A program made the translations under genes and the position numbers. Below the pieces are notes generated by a model, which saw only the letters and a list, made by a program, of their open reading frames with translations, had not been told where the DNA came from and did no database searches. A stretch of 64,000 nucleotides of DNA from Kineococcus rhizosphaerae (lineage in GTDB: Bacteria > Actinomycetota > Actinomycetes > Actinomycetales > Kineococcaceae): NCBI RefSeq assembly GCF_003002055.1, contig NZ_PVZF01000002.1:434001-498000 (forward strand), written 5' to 3'. Of this stretch, positions 1 to 10,350 are shown one piece after another (position 1 is the first letter of the stretch; every line of letters starts with the position of its first letter).

Positions 1-2
1 GG

Positions 3-587
3 GGTTCGGTCGTCGACGTGTCCCGGCGCGAGGACGTCTTCGCCTGGGTCGAGGAGAGCGCCGCCGAACTCGGCGGGATCGACGTCGTCGTCGCCAACGT
101 CAGCGCCATCGCCGCCGCGAACGACGTCGAGTCGTGGCGGTTGTCCCTCGACGTCGACCTGCTCGGCACCGTCTCGCTCGTCGACGCCGCCCTGCCCCAC
201 CTGCGCCGCTCCGGAGCCGGGGCGATCGTCACCATCGGCAGCGTGTCCGGTCGGGAGGTCGACGCCTTCGCCGGGCCCTACGGCACCGTCAAGGCCGCGC
301 TCGTCGCCTACACGCAGGGCCTGGCGCACCAGCTGGCCGCCGAGGGGATCCGCGCCAACACCGTCTCCCCGGGGAACACCTACTTCGACGGTGGCGTGTG
401 GCAGCTCACCGAACGCAACGACCCGGAGTTCTTCGCCGAGGCCCTCGCGCTGAACCCCACCGGGCGGATGGCGACGCCGCAGGAAGTGGCCCGGCCCGTG
501 GTGTTCCTGTCCAGCCCGGCGGCGAGCTTCGTCACGGGCACCAACCTCGTCGTCGACGGCGCCCTGACCCGGGGGATCCAGCTGTGA
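3..587 (+). CDS. SDR-family oxidoreductase, 5'-truncated by window edge
   Basis: This is the C-terminal part of a short-chain dehydrogenase/reductase, an NAD(P)-dependent oxidoreductase with a Rossmann fold. The frame is open to the window edge, so the nucleotide-binding TGxxxGIG motif lies outside and the GTG at 18 is probably internal. Visible family features are the VVANVS segment (the NNAG position), the catalytic serine in IGSVSG, the YGTVK active-site Tyr/Lys, the SPG segment and the C-terminal SSPAASFVTGTNLVVDGA signature. The substrate cannot be told from sequence. It converges directly on the next gene, whose stop codon abuts its own. Confidence 0.85.
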   Translation, partial: GSVVDVSRREDVFAWVEESAAELGGIDVVVANVSAIAAANDVESWRLSLDVDLLGTVSLVDAALPHLRRSGAGAIVTIGSVSGREVDAFAGPYGTVKAALVAYTQGLAHQLAAEGIRANTVSPGNTYFDGGVWQLTERNDPEFFAEALALNPTGRMATPQEVARPVVFLSSPAASFVTGTNLVVDGALTRGIQL

Positions 588-1448
588 TCAGGCGTTCGCG
601 AACGCGACGTCGCTGATCGCGGTGCGGTCGAACCGGCCGCCGGCGCCGGGCGAGGTGACGCCGTCGATCGTCAGGTCCACCGACGTCACCTCGACGGGGG
701 TGACGGTGAGCCGTTGCAGGCCCCGGTCGCCGTCCTGCAGCTGCTGCGTCACCTGCAACGGGCCGGCAGCCGTCCGGAACGTCCACGTCACCGACGTGAT
801 GCGCCGGCCCTGGGCGTAGCGGTCGGTGCCGTCGTACGGGTCGACCTTGGCGAAACCGTTCACCAGTCCCACCTCGGTGAGGCGGACCGTGCCGGCGAAG
901 GAGAACGTCAGCGTCGACCCCGTGGCGTTCCCCTCGGTGCGCCACGCCGTTGCCGGGTCCTGGTCGAGCAGGTTGGCTGCGGCGTAGGAGGTGGTGCGCC
1001 CGCCCGCGTCGGCGCTGTCGGGGGAGGTCCTCGGTGCCTGCACGCCCGACGGGACGACCGGGCCCACGGCGTAGCTCGCCGTGGGGGTGGGGGTGGGGGT
1101 GGGCGTCGGAGCGGGTGAGGCGGGCGCCGGGGTGGTGGCCACGGGGGAGGCGGCCTGCGCACCGGCCCGCGGGGGCGACGGACTCGCGGCCGCCGCGGTC
1201 GTGGCCGTGTCGGACGGTTTCACCAGCCACCACCCGGAGACGCCCACGGCCGCGACCAGCGCCACCGTGAACACCGCGAGCACCGGCCAGGAACGGCGCC
1301 CACCCGGGTGCCCGTCCTGCGCCCCGGGGGCGTGGACGACCTCCAGGCGGTCCGGTGCCGCGTCCCGGGGTTCCCCGCAGGTCCAGCAGAAGCGGTCCGC
1401 CTCGCGCATCCCCGCCCGACACGACGAGCAGGTGGTGGTGGTCGGCAC
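588..1448 (-). CDS. zinc-ribbon, single-TM protein with discoidin-like C-terminal domain
   Basis: I do not recognise a characterised family. From the GTG at 1448 the protein has an N-terminal zinc ribbon (CSSC then CWTC about ten residues on), a basic linker, one membrane helix (about residues 52-75), a Pro/Thr-rich spacer with TPTPTPTP encoded by a GGGGTG-type microsatellite near 1081-1100, and a C-terminal beta-rich domain. That domain has ANLLDQDPATAWRTEG, the pattern typical of F5/8-type discoidin carbohydrate-binding folds. This suggests a cytoplasmic zinc ribbon and an extracytoplasmic ligand-binding domain. An ATG at 1619 is in frame but would place the coding start inside the glnA terminator, so the GTG is preferred. 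Confidence 0.6.
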   Translation of the reverse strand: MPTTTTCSSCRAGMREADRFCWTCGEPRDAAPDRLEVVHAPGAQDGHPGGRRSWPVLAVFTVALVAAVGVSGWWLVKPSDTATTAAAASPSPPRAGAQAASPVATTPAPASPAPTPTPTPTPTASYAVGPVVPSGVQAPRTSPDSADAGGRTTSYAAANLLDQDPATAWRTEGNATGSTLTFSFAGTVRLTEVGLVNGFAKVDPYDGTDRYAQGRRITSVTWTFRTAAGPLQVTQQLQDGDRGLQRLTVTPVEVTSVDLTIDGVTSPGAGGRFDRTAISDVAFANA

Positions 1449-1578
1449 GCGGAGCGCCCCCGTCCTTGGGTTCGTCGATCGGCGACGTCCTGTCACCGGG
1501 AGGTGCACAAGGTACTCCGAGCGGGCGAACGACCGCCAGCGTCCGGACCCGGCGGGCGCCGACCGCGCCGGGGACGAC

Positions 1579-1610
1579 GGAACCCCCGTCCCGACCGGGA
1601 CGGGGGTTCC
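1579..1610 (-). terminator. glnA transcription terminator hairpin
   Basis: A perfect 14-bp inverted repeat (1579-1592 with 1597-1610) has a GACC tetraloop and lies 25 bases beyond the glnA stop. There is no clear U-tract, as is common in GC-rich actinobacteria. Confidence 0.75.
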
Positions 1611-1634
1611 GCAGAGCACGGCGGACGCCGGGAC

Positions 1635-3059
<1,425 letters not shown>

Positions 3060-3128
3060 CCAACCTCCAGAGACGGGTCCGGCCCGGATGTCGAGCCGCC
3101 GCGGACGCGCTGACCGTACGAGCCCGGT

Positions 3129-3166
3129 GTTTCGGACGTGTTACGCCAGCGTTTCCGCAACCTTAC
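3129..3166 (-). promoter_or_regulatory. GlnR-type nitrogen-control box upstream of glnA
   Basis: Read on the minus strand the site is GTAAG-n6-GAAAC-n6-GTAAC-n6-GAAAC, which fits the actinobacterial GlnR pattern GTnAC-n6-GAAAC repeated twice with exact six-base spacers; only the last base of the first element differs. It lies 70-107 bases upstream of the glnA start. A TACGGT hexamer at 3113-3118 (minus strand) lies between the box and the gene and could be the -10 element, with no good -35, as expected for an activated promoter. Confidence 0.7.
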
Positions 3167-3220
3167 CGACGCCGTCCGCGCGACGACAGGGCGCCCGCCC
3201 CGGCCACGTACCCTGGGCCC

Positions 3221-3634
3221 GTGGCCGACCGGACGAGCGCGACCCCCGACCCCGCCCCCGGAGTGCGACTGGGGCTGCCCGCGACGGGACGGGGCGCCGT
3301 GGCCTCCTGGGGCCGGCGCTTCCTGGGCCTGCTCGTCGACTGGGGGATCGCGACGCTCGTCGGGCGGGCCTTCCTCGACGGCCTGGGCCGCGAGACGGCG
3401 CCGCTGGTGGTCTTCTTCGTCATGCAGGTCCTGCTCGTGTCCACGATCGGAACGAGCATCGGCCACGCCGTCACCGGGATCGCCGTGCGCCGCCTCGACG
3501 GGCGCCCCGTCGGCTTCGCCCTCGGGACCGCCCGCGCGATCCTCCTGCTGCTCGTCGTCCCGCCCGTCGTCTACGACCACGACCGCCGCGGCCTGCACGA
3601 CCGCGCCGCCCAGACTGTCGTTGTCCGTCGCTAG
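3221..3634 (+). CDS. RDD family membrane protein
   Basis: This 137-residue protein has an Arg-containing first helix region (ASWGRRFLGLLVDWGIATLV), a second helix around FVMQVLLVSTIGTSIGHAV, a third around ARAILLLLVVPPVV and the DRRGLHDRAAQTVVV tail typical of RDD domains. The molecular function is not established; some RDD proteins are linked to ion transport. The GTG start is supported by a TACCCT hexamer (3209-3214) six bases upstream, with no Shine-Dalgarno sequence, so a leaderless mRNA is likely. It is divergent from glnA. Confidence 0.8.
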   Translation: MADRTSATPDPAPGVRLGLPATGRGAVASWGRRFLGLLVDWGIATLVGRAFLDGLGRETAPLVVFFVMQVLLVSTIGTSIGHAVTGIAVRRLDGRPVGFALGTARAILLLLVVPPVVYDHDRRGLHDRAAQTVVVRR

Positions 3635-3654
3635 GAGCGGGCGGGGCTCCACGT

Positions 3655-3746
3655 GTCCCGCCCCCGGACGCACGAGAGCCTCCAGACCCAGCGAGCCCTG
3701 GCGGGCTCGCGGGGTCCGGAGGCTCTCGCACGTCCGGGAGCGGGAC
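3655..3746. terminator. 44-bp-arm imperfect inverted repeat between convergent genes
   Basis: The left arm 3655-3698 pairs with the right arm 3703-3746 at 39 of 44 positions around a TGGC loop. It separates the convergent RDD and DUF4191 genes and would serve as a terminator in both directions. The arms are much longer than needed for termination. Confidence 0.65.
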
Positions 3747-3769
3747 GTCGCCGCCTGCTCCCAGCGATG

Positions 3770-4510
3770 TCACCTCCCGCGCATGGCCCTGCGGTCGGGG
3801 CGGGCGTTCATCGGGTCGATGCCCTTGGGCACCGGCGGGCGGATCCCGCCGAGGGCCTTGAGGCGCTTCTGCACGGCCGCGACCTCCTGCTTGGTCAGCT
3901 GCGGCTTCAGGCGCTGGACGCGGCCGGCGAGCTTGCGCAGCGGCACCTCGTTCTCCGAGCCGCCGTCGCCCACGGTGAACAGGTGGACGGGGACGTTGGG
4001 GACGATGCGGGTGACCTTGCGGCGCTCGGCCTCGAGGAGCTTCTTGACCCGGGTGGGCGGGCCGTCACCGACGAGGACGACGCCGCCGCGACCGATGGCG
4101 CGGAAGACCATGTCCTGCGAGCGGGCCTCGGCCGCCACGGGCTCCTGCTCGATCGTCCAGCCGCGCCGGATGGACGACAGCGCCGCGCCGGCCGCGCCCT
4201 TCTGGCCCTCGAGGTTCATGTAGGCGGCGCGCTCGGCGCGCCGGCCCAGCAGGAACATGCCCAGCAGGATCCCGACGAGCACGCCGAGGATGGTGAAGTA
4301 GATCGGGTGCCCGGTGAGCAGGCCGATGAGCAGGCCCACCACGATCGGGCCGACGAGGGCGGCCAGCAGGACCCACTTGGCCGACGGGTCCACCCGCACG
4401 GTCATGTCGTAGACCTGCTTCAGCTGACGGGTCCGCGCCCACCGCTGCTTCTTCGGTCTCGGTGCGGCGGTGCTGCCCCCGCGTCCGGCGTCGGATCCAC
4501 GTCGTGCCAT
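3770..4510 (-). CDS. DUF4191 family membrane protein
   Basis: This 246-residue protein belongs to the actinobacterial DUF4191 family, usually encoded just downstream of lipA. It has a basic N-terminus, two closely spaced membrane helices (about 44-66 and 70-88), then a soluble domain beginning RRAERAAYMNLEGQKGAAG and containing GRGGVVLVGDGPP, and a basic tail. Function is unknown. The ATG has a TATCCT hexamer (4518-4523, minus strand) seven bases upstream and no ribosome-binding site, so leaderless expression is probable. It lies 36 bp downstream of the lipA stop. Confidence 0.8.
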   Translation of the reverse strand: MARRGSDAGRGGSTAAPRPKKQRWARTRQLKQVYDMTVRVDPSAKWVLLAALVGPIVVGLLIGLLTGHPIYFTILGVLVGILLGMFLLGRRAERAAYMNLEGQKGAAGAALSSIRRGWTIEQEPVAAEARSQDMVFRAIGRGGVVLVGDGPPTRVKKLLEAERRKVTRIVPNVPVHLFTVGDGGSENEVPLRKLAGRVQRLKPQLTKQEVAAVQKRLKALGGIRPPVPKGIDPMNARPDRRAMRGR

Positions 4511-4546
4511 GCGCGCAAGGATACGTGCCCCGCGCAGGGCGGACGC

Positions 4547-5563
4547 TCAGCGACGGGCGAGCAGGCTGGAGGCCTCCTGGGCCGCGGGGGACTCCTTGTC
4601 CAGGTGCGCGAGCTGCTCGGGGATCGCGACCCCGCGCTTCTTCATCGCCCCGGCCCACAGCCGGCCCGCCCGGTAGGACGAGCGGACCAGCGGCCCCGCC
4701 ATGACGCCGGCGAAGCCGATCTCCTCCGCCGCCCGGCTGAACTCCACGAAGGCCTCGGGCTTGACCCAGCGCTCCACGGGGTGGTGCCGCGGCGTCGGGC
4801 GCAGGTACTGGGTGATCGTGATGATGTCGCAGCCGGCGTCGTGCAGGTCCTGCAGCGCGGCCAGGACCTCCTCGTCGGTCTCGCCCATCCCCAGGATGAG
4901 GTTCGACTTCGTCACCAGGCCCGCGGCGCGGCCCTGCGAGATGACGTCCAGCGACCGCTCGTAGCGGAACGCCGGGCGGATCGACTTGAAGATCCGCGGC
5001 ACGGTCTCGACGTTGTGCGCGAAGACCTCCGGGGCGGCGTCGAAGACCTGCTGCAGCAGCTCCGGGCGGCCGTTGAAGTCCGGCACGAGGATCTCGACGC
5101 CGGTGTGGAAGTCGCCGTCGGAGTTCAGCGCGTGCGTCTGCCGGATGGTCTCGGCGTACAGCCACGCCCCGCCGTCGGCGAGGTCGTCACGTGCGACGCC
5201 GGTGATCGTGGCGTAGCGCAGCCCCATCGTGCGGATGCTCTCGGCCACCCGGCGGGGTTCGTCGCGGTCCAGCGGCGACGGCTTGCCGGTGTCGATCTGG
5301 CAGAAGTCGCAGCGGCGGGTGCACTCGGAACCGCCGATGAGGAACGTCGCCTCGCGGTCCTCCCAGCACTCGTAGATGTTGGGGCAGCCCGCCTCCTCGC
5401 ACACGGTGTGCAGGCCGCCGGACTTCACCAGCCCCTTGAGCTCGGTGTAGTCCGGGCCGGTGCGCGCCTTGGTGCGGATCCAGTCGGGCTTCCGCTCGAT
5501 CGGCGTCTCGGCGTTGCGCGCCTCGATGCGCAGCATCCGACGGCCTTCCGGTGCGATCGTCAC
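4547..5563 (-). CDS. lipA: lipoyl synthase
   Basis: This radical SAM enzyme inserts two sulfurs at C6 and C8 of the octanoyl group on lipoyl domains. The 338-residue protein shows the auxiliary-cluster cysteines [12 protein letters not shown], the radical SAM triad CTRRCDFCQ and the C-terminal RSSYRAG segment. The start is the GTG at 5563, giving [17 protein letters not shown], which matches the usual actinobacterial N-terminus; a TACGCT hexamer (5570-5575, minus strand) lies six bases upstream, consistent with a leaderless mRNA. It acts with LipB (8984-9652) on the E2 protein encoded at 15232-17049. Confidence 0.96.
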   Translation of the reverse strand: MTIAPEGRRMLRIEARNAETPIERKPDWIRTKARTGPDYTELKGLVKSGGLHTVCEEAGCPNIYECWEDREATFLIGGSECTRRCDFCQIDTGKPSPLDRDEPRRVAESIRTMGLRYATITGVARDDLADGGAWLYAETIRQTHALNSDGDFHTGVEILVPDFNGRPELLQQVFDAAPEVFAHNVETVPRIFKSIRPAFRYERSLDVISQGRAAGLVTKSNLILGMGETDEEVLAALQDLHDAGCDIITITQYLRPTPRHHPVERWVKPEAFVEFSRAAEEIGFAGVMAGPLVRSSYRAGRLWAGAMKKRGVAIPEQLAHLDKESPAAQEASSLLARR

Positions 5564-5583
5564 CGGGCCAGCGTACGTGGGGG

Positions 5584-6957
5584 TCACGACAACGGCGTCC
5601 ACCCCCGGGCGTCGACCCCACCGGGCACGTCCGCCGCGGGGTCGTAGGGCGTGCGCGTGAGCCGGAAGCTGGCCAGGTCGAGGTGGCTCAGGACGCCCTC
5701 CGGCGTCCGCACCGGGCGCAGCAGTTCCCCGGCGTAGTAGTCGTCCAGTCCCCGCCACAGCCCGTCCCCGGCGCGGACGAAGCGCGACCCGCGACCCCTG
5801 CCCTGCATCCCCGCCAGCGTCAGGCCGTCCGGCGTGGCCCGCACGAGCAGGGGAGCCGGACCCCAGTACCAGGGGCCCACGAGCTCGAGGGCGTCGGCGG
5901 GCACGTCGTGCGGCACCCACGGCGTCGGGCGGTGCGGTTCGGCGTCGGTCATCGTCGCCAGCAGCCGGGCGGGCAGGTCGCCGAAACCCGTCGTCGAGTT
6001 CGTCAGGGCGACGACCCCGTCGCCCGTCGCGACGTCCACGCGCAGCATCGCCACGAAGCCCGGCATCGACCCGGAGTGCCCCGCGTGCCGGCGGCCGGCC
6101 GTGTTCCAGACCTGCAGGCCCAGCCCGTACCCGCTCGTCCACGCCCCGTCGCGGGCGTCGTCGACGCTCTGCGGTTCCCACATGCCCTCGACCGTGCTGC
6201 GCCGCAGGACCTCGGAGGTGCCCGCGACGACGGTGGCCCACCGGGCCAGGTCCGCGACCGTCGACCAGATCTGCCCGGCCGGGGCCATCGCCCCGCCGTC
6301 GTGCTCGGGTTCGGCGAGCACGACGTCCGCCCACGGGTGCACGGCCAGCCCGCGGGCGGCGGGCTGCTGCGGGCGCATCGTCGTGCGCGCCATCCCCAGC
6401 GGGTCGAGGAACTGCGCCTGCACGACCGTGCGCCAGTCCTCGCCACGCACCCGGCCCACGAGCTCGCCCAGGACGCCGAACCCGACGTTGGAGTAGTGGA
6501 AGCGGGTCCCGGGCCGGTGCCGCAGCGCCGAGGCCCCCAGCAGCGGGAGCAGCGTCTCCCAGCCGCCGCCGGCGGTCCGCTCCCACCACGGGCCGTCGGT
6601 CTCGGCCTGCACCCCGCCGGCCTGCCCCAGCAGCTGGCCGACCGTGACGCGGCCCACGCCGGCGGCGTCGAGCTCGGTCAGGTGCGCGCGCACGGGGTCC
6701 TCCAGCGCGACCAGACCGTCCTCGACCAGCCGCAGCACCGCGGCCGCCACGAACGTCTTGGTGATCGACCCGACCCGGTACTGGGTCTCGGCGCCGGGCC
6801 CGGCGTCCACCCCCGTCGTCCCCGCGGCCCCCGTCCACACGAGCTCGCCGTCGCGCACCAGGCCCGCGACGACCGACGGCAGTCGCGACGTGCGCTGCTC
6901 GGCGGCCAGCAGGTCGGCCAGCGTCCGGTTCGTCGTGGGCAGCAGAGCGGTCGTCAT
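5584..6957 (-). CDS. serine hydrolase, beta-lactamase/class C PBP-like
   Basis: This 457-residue protein belongs to the serine beta-lactamase-like family (esterases, D-aminopeptidases, class C enzymes). Seen are the SxxK nucleophile motif in VGSITKTF, the Tyr-Ser-Asn motif in FHYSNVGFG and a HSGSMPGF segment equivalent to the KTG box. A C-terminal region of about 120 residues follows the catalytic domain. No signal peptide is visible, so it is probably cytoplasmic and not a true beta-lactamase. The ATG at 6957 was chosen because the frame upstream runs into the divergent gene. Substrate unknown. Confidence 0.8.
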   Translation of the reverse strand: MTTALLPTTNRTLADLLAAEQRTSRLPSVVAGLVRDGELVWTGAAGTTGVDAGPGAETQYRVGSITKTFVAAAVLRLVEDGLVALEDPVRAHLTELDAAGVGRVTVGQLLGQAGGVQAETDGPWWERTAGGGWETLLPLLGASALRHRPGTRFHYSNVGFGVLGELVGRVRGEDWRTVVQAQFLDPLGMARTTMRPQQPAARGLAVHPWADVVLAEPEHDGGAMAPAGQIWSTVADLARWATVVAGTSEVLRRSTVEGMWEPQSVDDARDGAWTSGYGLGLQVWNTAGRRHAGHSGSMPGFVAMLRVDVATGDGVVALTNSTTGFGDLPARLLATMTDAEPHRPTPWVPHDVPADALELVGPWYWGPAPLLVRATPDGLTLAGMQGRGRGSRFVRAGDGLWRGLDDYYAGELLRPVRTPEGVLSHLDLASFRLTRTPYDPAADVPGGVDARGWTPLS

Positions 6958-7008
6958 GCACCGACCTTGCCAGACGGCCCTGCTCGGGGGTGGGGCAGGA
7001 TGACGGCC

Positions 7009-7929
7009 GTGGATCTGCGCATCTTCACCGAACCCCAGCAGGGCGCCCGCTACGAGACCCTCCGCCGGGTCGCCGTGGCGGCCGAGCAGAACGGGTTCTC
7101 CGGCTTCTTCCGCTCCGACCACTACCTGACGATGGGCGGCGACGGTCTGCCCGGTCCCACGGACGCGTGGACGACCCTGGCGGCCCTCGCCCGGGACACC
7201 ACCACCATCCGGCTCGGGACGATGGTCACCTCGGCCACCTTCCGGTACCCCGGCGTCCTGGCGGTCCAGGTCGCCCAGGTCGACGAGATGTCCGGCGGCC
7301 GCGTCGAGCTCGGCCTCGGCTCGGGCTGGTACGAGGCCGAGCACGCCGCCTACGGCATCCCGTTCCCCTCCGTGGCCGAGCGGTTCGAGCGGTTCGAGGA
7401 GCAGCTCGCCGTCATCACGGGCCTGTGGGCGACGCCGGTGGGGGAGACGTTCTCCTACTCCGGTCAGCACTACGCGCTCGAGGACTCCCCGGCGCTGCCC
7501 AAACCCGTCCAGACCCCCGTCCCGGTCATCGTCGGCGGGGCCGCCAGGAAGCGCGGGGCGGCGCTCGCGGCCCGCTACGCGCACGAGTTCAACGTGCCGT
7601 TCTCCTCCCCGGCCGAGACCGCCGCGCGCATCGAGCGGGTGCGGGCGGCGTGCGCGGCGGCCGGCCGCGGCGACGAGCCCGCGTACAGCGCGGCGCTGAT
7701 CGTGTGCTGCGGCCGCGACGAGGCCGAGGTCGGGCGCCGGGCCGCGGCGATCGGCCGCGAGCCGGCCGAGCTGCGCGAGAACGGCCTCGCGGGGACCGTC
7801 TCCGAGGTCGTCGACGCCATCGGCCGGTACCGCGAGGTCGGGGTGGAGCGCGTGTACCTGCAGGTCATGGACCTCACCGACCTGGACCACCTCGAACTCG
7901 TCGCCGGGCAGGTCGCCCCGCAGCTGTGA
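7009..7929 (+). CDS. LLM-class F420-dependent oxidoreductase
   Basis: The protein is a luciferase-like TIM-barrel enzyme of the F420-dependent group. The N-terminus [17 protein letters not shown], the FFRSDHYL segment, the [19 protein letters not shown] segment and [17 protein letters not shown] are typical. The substrate is unknown. Two starts are possible: ATG at 7000 and GTG at 7009. The GTG gives the usual family N-terminus and has a CAGGAT hexamer (6996-7001) seven bases upstream. The gene is divergent from the serine hydrolase and is followed by a strong hairpin. Confidence 0.82.
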   Translation: MDLRIFTEPQQGARYETLRRVAVAAEQNGFSGFFRSDHYLTMGGDGLPGPTDAWTTLAALARDTTTIRLGTMVTSATFRYPGVLAVQVAQVDEMSGGRVELGLGSGWYEAEHAAYGIPFPSVAERFERFEEQLAVITGLWATPVGETFSYSGQHYALEDSPALPKPVQTPVPVIVGGAARKRGAALAARYAHEFNVPFSSPAETAARIERVRAACAAAGRGDEPAYSAALIVCCGRDEAEVGRRAAAIGREPAELRENGLAGTVSEVVDAIGRYREVGVERVYLQVMDLTDLDHLELVAGQVAPQL

Positions 7930-7934
7930 CGGCC

Positions 7935-7965
7935 GCGCGACCCTCCCCTCGCGGGAGGGTCGCGC
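7935..7965 (+). terminator. terminator hairpin after the LLM gene
   Basis: A perfect 13-bp stem (7935-7947 with 7953-7965) and five-base loop begins six bases after the stop codon. Confidence 0.75.
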
Positions 7966-8079
7966 AGGGTGTTCAGGTGTCCGAACGTCACCTCTGGTGA
8001 GAGTTGAACGACCGGTGCCGGCAGGGCACCCTCGCTGCACCAGACACCGCCGGGGTGTCGACGGTGACCGGGGGGCCAC

Positions 8080-8970
8080 GTGCACGACCGCGAGCGAGGG
8101 GACGTGCCGCTCGTCAGCGTCGGGGTCCCCGTCTACAACGGCGAGACCTACCTCGAGCAGACCCTCAGCGCCCTGCTCGACCAGACGTTCACCGACTTCG
8201 AGGTCGTCGTGTGCGACAACGCCTCGACGGACCGGACCCCCGAGATCGTCGAGAAGTTCGCCGCCGCCGACCCGCGGATCCGCTCCGTGCGCAACCCCGC
8301 CAACATCGGTCTGGCCCGCAACTTCAACCGGGTCTTCCAGCTCTCGCGGGGTCGGTACTTCCGGTGGGCGATGGCCGACGACCTCGTCGACGCGACGAAC
8401 CTCGAGGACTGCGTGGCTGCGCTGGAGGCCGACCCCGGCGCCGTGCTGGCCGTCCCGTCGTGGGACCTCATCGACGCCGACGGCGAACCCGCCCGGGGTG
8501 GTCGCGAGCTCGCGTCGTTCACGTGGGAGGCCGACGTGGCCGTCCGCATGCAGCAGTTCGTCGACATGGTCAACGGGGCGTCGTCCATCGCCGTCCTGGC
8601 GTACCTGTCCGGCCTGGTGCGCACCGAGGCCGTCTGGACCACCGACCAGCTCGGCAGCTACCCGTCCTCCGACCACGTCCTGCTGGCCCAGCTGCTGCTG
8701 CGCGGCCGGTTCGTCGAGGTTCCCCGCCGCTCCCTGCACGTCCGGCTGCACGAGGCCTCCGCCGGGCACGGCATCGGCACCGGCGACTGGGCCGCCGTCC
8801 ACCGCACGTTCTTCCCCGGCGTCGAACCGGAGAACCTGCTGCGCTGGCGCACGACCCGCTACCGCAGGATGTGGGACGTGCTGGAGCGCGCGGGATCGTC
8901 CCGCTCGCAGCGGGTCGCGCTGCAGGCGCACTACGCCAGGACGTCGGCCCGGGTCCTGCTGCCCTTCTGA
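8080..8970 (+). CDS. family 2 glycosyltransferase
   Basis: This GT-A fold glycosyltransferase transfers a sugar from a nucleotide-sugar to an unknown acceptor. The 296-residue protein shows the VSVGVPVYNGETYLEQTL entry strand, the DNASTDRTPEI motif and the FRWAMADDLVD segment carrying the DxD-like acidic pair, followed by a helical C-terminus with no membrane segment. The GTG at 8080 has a GGGGGG run five bases upstream; a GTG at 8104 is an alternative that would start at PLVSVGVP. It stands alone and converges on lipB. Confidence 0.8.
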   Translation: MHDRERGDVPLVSVGVPVYNGETYLEQTLSALLDQTFTDFEVVVCDNASTDRTPEIVEKFAAADPRIRSVRNPANIGLARNFNRVFQLSRGRYFRWAMADDLVDATNLEDCVAALEADPGAVLAVPSWDLIDADGEPARGGRELASFTWEADVAVRMQQFVDMVNGASSIAVLAYLSGLVRTEAVWTTDQLGSYPSSDHVLLAQLLLRGRFVEVPRRSLHVRLHEASAGHGIGTGDWAAVHRTFFPGVEPENLLRWRTTRYRRMWDVLERAGSSRSQRVALQAHYARTSARVLLPF

Positions 8971-8973
8971 GCG

Positions 8974-8996
8974 CCTGCCCGCGTCAGCCGGGCAGG
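8974..8996. terminator. compact shared hairpin between glycosyltransferase gene and lipB
   Basis: CCTGCCCG (8974-8981) pairs with CGGGCAGG (8989-8996). The lipB stop codon (8984-8986) lies in the seven-base loop, so one hairpin may serve both convergent genes. Confidence 0.5.
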
Positions 8997-9652
8997 TCCG
9001 TCCCGGGCAGCAGCCGCGTCACGACCTCGGCGGCGTCCAGCACCCCGATCCGCCGGCCCGCCCGGGCGCTCAGCGACGTCGCGCCGGCGTCCGGCAGCCC
9101 GCACGGCACGATGTGGCTGAAACCCTGCAGGTCCGTGTCGCAGTTCAGGGCGAAACCGTGCATGGTGACGCCCCGGGCGACGCGCACCCCGATCGCCGCG
9201 AGCTTGTTCTCCGCGCGCCAGCCGGGCACGAGCGGTTCGTCGGCCGTCCAGACGCCCGTGCGGTCCGGCACGCGGTAGCCCTGCACGCCGAACTCGGCGG
9301 CGACGGCGATGAGCAGTTCCTCCAGCCGCCGCACGTACCCCACGACGTCGAGGGAGCCGCGCAGCCTTACGATCGGGTAGCCGACGAGCTGCCCCGGTCC
9401 GTGCCAGGTGATGCGGCCGCCGCGGTCGACGTCGACGACGGGAGTCCCGTCGTCGGGCCGTTCCCACGAGTTCGTGCGGCGGCCGGCGGTGTAGACGGGG
9501 GAGTGCTCCAGGAGCAGGACGGTGTCGGGGACCTCACCCGCGACGACCTGCGCGTGCCGGGTGCGCTGCAGCTCCCACGCCTCGACGTAGTCGACGGGTT
9601 CGACGCCGAGGCGGACCGGTTCGACGAGGAGTTCGCGGGTGCGCACCGTCAC
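8984..9652 (-). CDS. lipB: lipoyl(octanoyl) transferase
   Basis: LipB transfers octanoate from acyl carrier protein to the lysine of lipoyl domains, the step before LipA. The 222-residue length is normal. Visible are the GRRTNSW substrate loop, the [19 protein letters not shown] signature, the KLAAIGVRV catalytic lysine region and [22 protein letters not shown] with the catalytic cysteine. The GTG at 9652 has a TACTCT hexamer (9659-9664, minus strand) six bases upstream, a leaderless arrangement. Confidence 0.96.
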   Translation of the reverse strand: MTVRTRELLVEPVRLGVEPVDYVEAWELQRTRHAQVVAGEVPDTVLLLEHSPVYTAGRRTNSWERPDDGTPVVDVDRGGRITWHGPGQLVGYPIVRLRGSLDVVGYVRRLEELLIAVAAEFGVQGYRVPDRTGVWTADEPLVPGWRAENKLAAIGVRVARGVTMHGFALNCDTDLQGFSHIVPCGLPDAGATSLSARAGRRIGVLDAAEVVTRLLPGTDLPG

Positions 9653-9682
9653 GCCAGCAGAGTACGTCCCGCACGCCGCACC

Positions 9683-10150
9683 TCAGGTGGTCGTCCCGTC
9701 CGAGGTCCCTGTGCCCGTGCCCGTGCCCGTGCCACCGTCCTGCTGGCCGAGCTGGGTGCCGTCGGGCAGCTGGCCCCGTCCCTGGTCCGTCGTCCCGTCG
9801 GGGAACCCGCCACCGAACGGTCCGCTGCCGTCCGCGGACCCGGGGAACTGCCCGCTGCCCGGCACGAGCTGGCTCGTGGCCGTCGAGGTCGTCGAGTGAC
9901 CGATCGCGTACCCGGCGCCCCCGCCGCCCAGCAGCAGCACGAGCCCGGCCCCGGCCAGGGCGAACGGCACCCACCGGCGGCGCGGCCGGACGACGGGGAC
10001 GGCGTTCACGCCCGTCACCCAGGCCGCCGGGGGCCAGTTCGGGGCGTGCGCGGCGTACCCGGTGTGCGGGACGGGGGTGGCGCCCGGCGCGGTCGCGCCG
10101 GAGAAGCCGACGACGGTGCCGTCGAGGGGCTGGTTCTCGTTCTGGTCCAT
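9683..10150 (-). CDS. small single-pass membrane protein with Gly-rich exterior tail
   Basis: No family is recognised. The 155-residue protein has a Pro/Ala-rich N-terminus, a basic RPRRRW stretch, one membrane helix (about residues 61-82) and a Gly/Ser/Thr/Asp-rich tail ending in GTGTGTGTGTSDGTTT, encoded by a run of CCCGTG hexamers near 9715-9735. The topology is probably cytoplasmic N-terminus and disordered outer tail. The ATG has a strong AGGAGG site. It lies 30 bp downstream of the lipB start, on the same strand. Confidence 0.6.
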   Translation of the reverse strand: MDQNENQPLDGTVVGFSGATAPGATPVPHTGYAAHAPNWPPAAWVTGVNAVPVVRPRRRWVPFALAGAGLVLLLGGGGAGYAIGHSTTSTATSQLVPGSGQFPGSADGSGPFGGGFPDGTTDQGRGQLPDGTQLGQQDGGTGTGTGTGTSDGTTT

Positions 10151-10350
10151 CAGGTCCTCCTGCGCGCGAGCTGCGGTCGGAGAACACCGTCACAGGCCCC
10201 ACCCAGCGCAGCCGGTGGGCCGGCTGTGCGTCGGCCGTGACGCGCCCGACGACCGGGCCTCGGAGCGCGAGGTGTGCCTCCGGCCGGAGGATCGGGTCCG
10301 GGAGGGCGCGAGGTGTGCCCGGCGCCCCGGGGCGGGTCGGTGAGGACGGG

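Noticed and set aside
592-605. 14-bp perfect palindrome GCGTTCGCGAACGC
   Set aside because: It falls within the last codons of a gene on the minus strand and could be chance in GC-rich coding DNA; no second copy was seen nearby.
1081-1103. GGGGTG microsatellite
   Set aside because: It encodes the TPTPTP linker of the zinc-ribbon protein, which explains it without a regulatory role.
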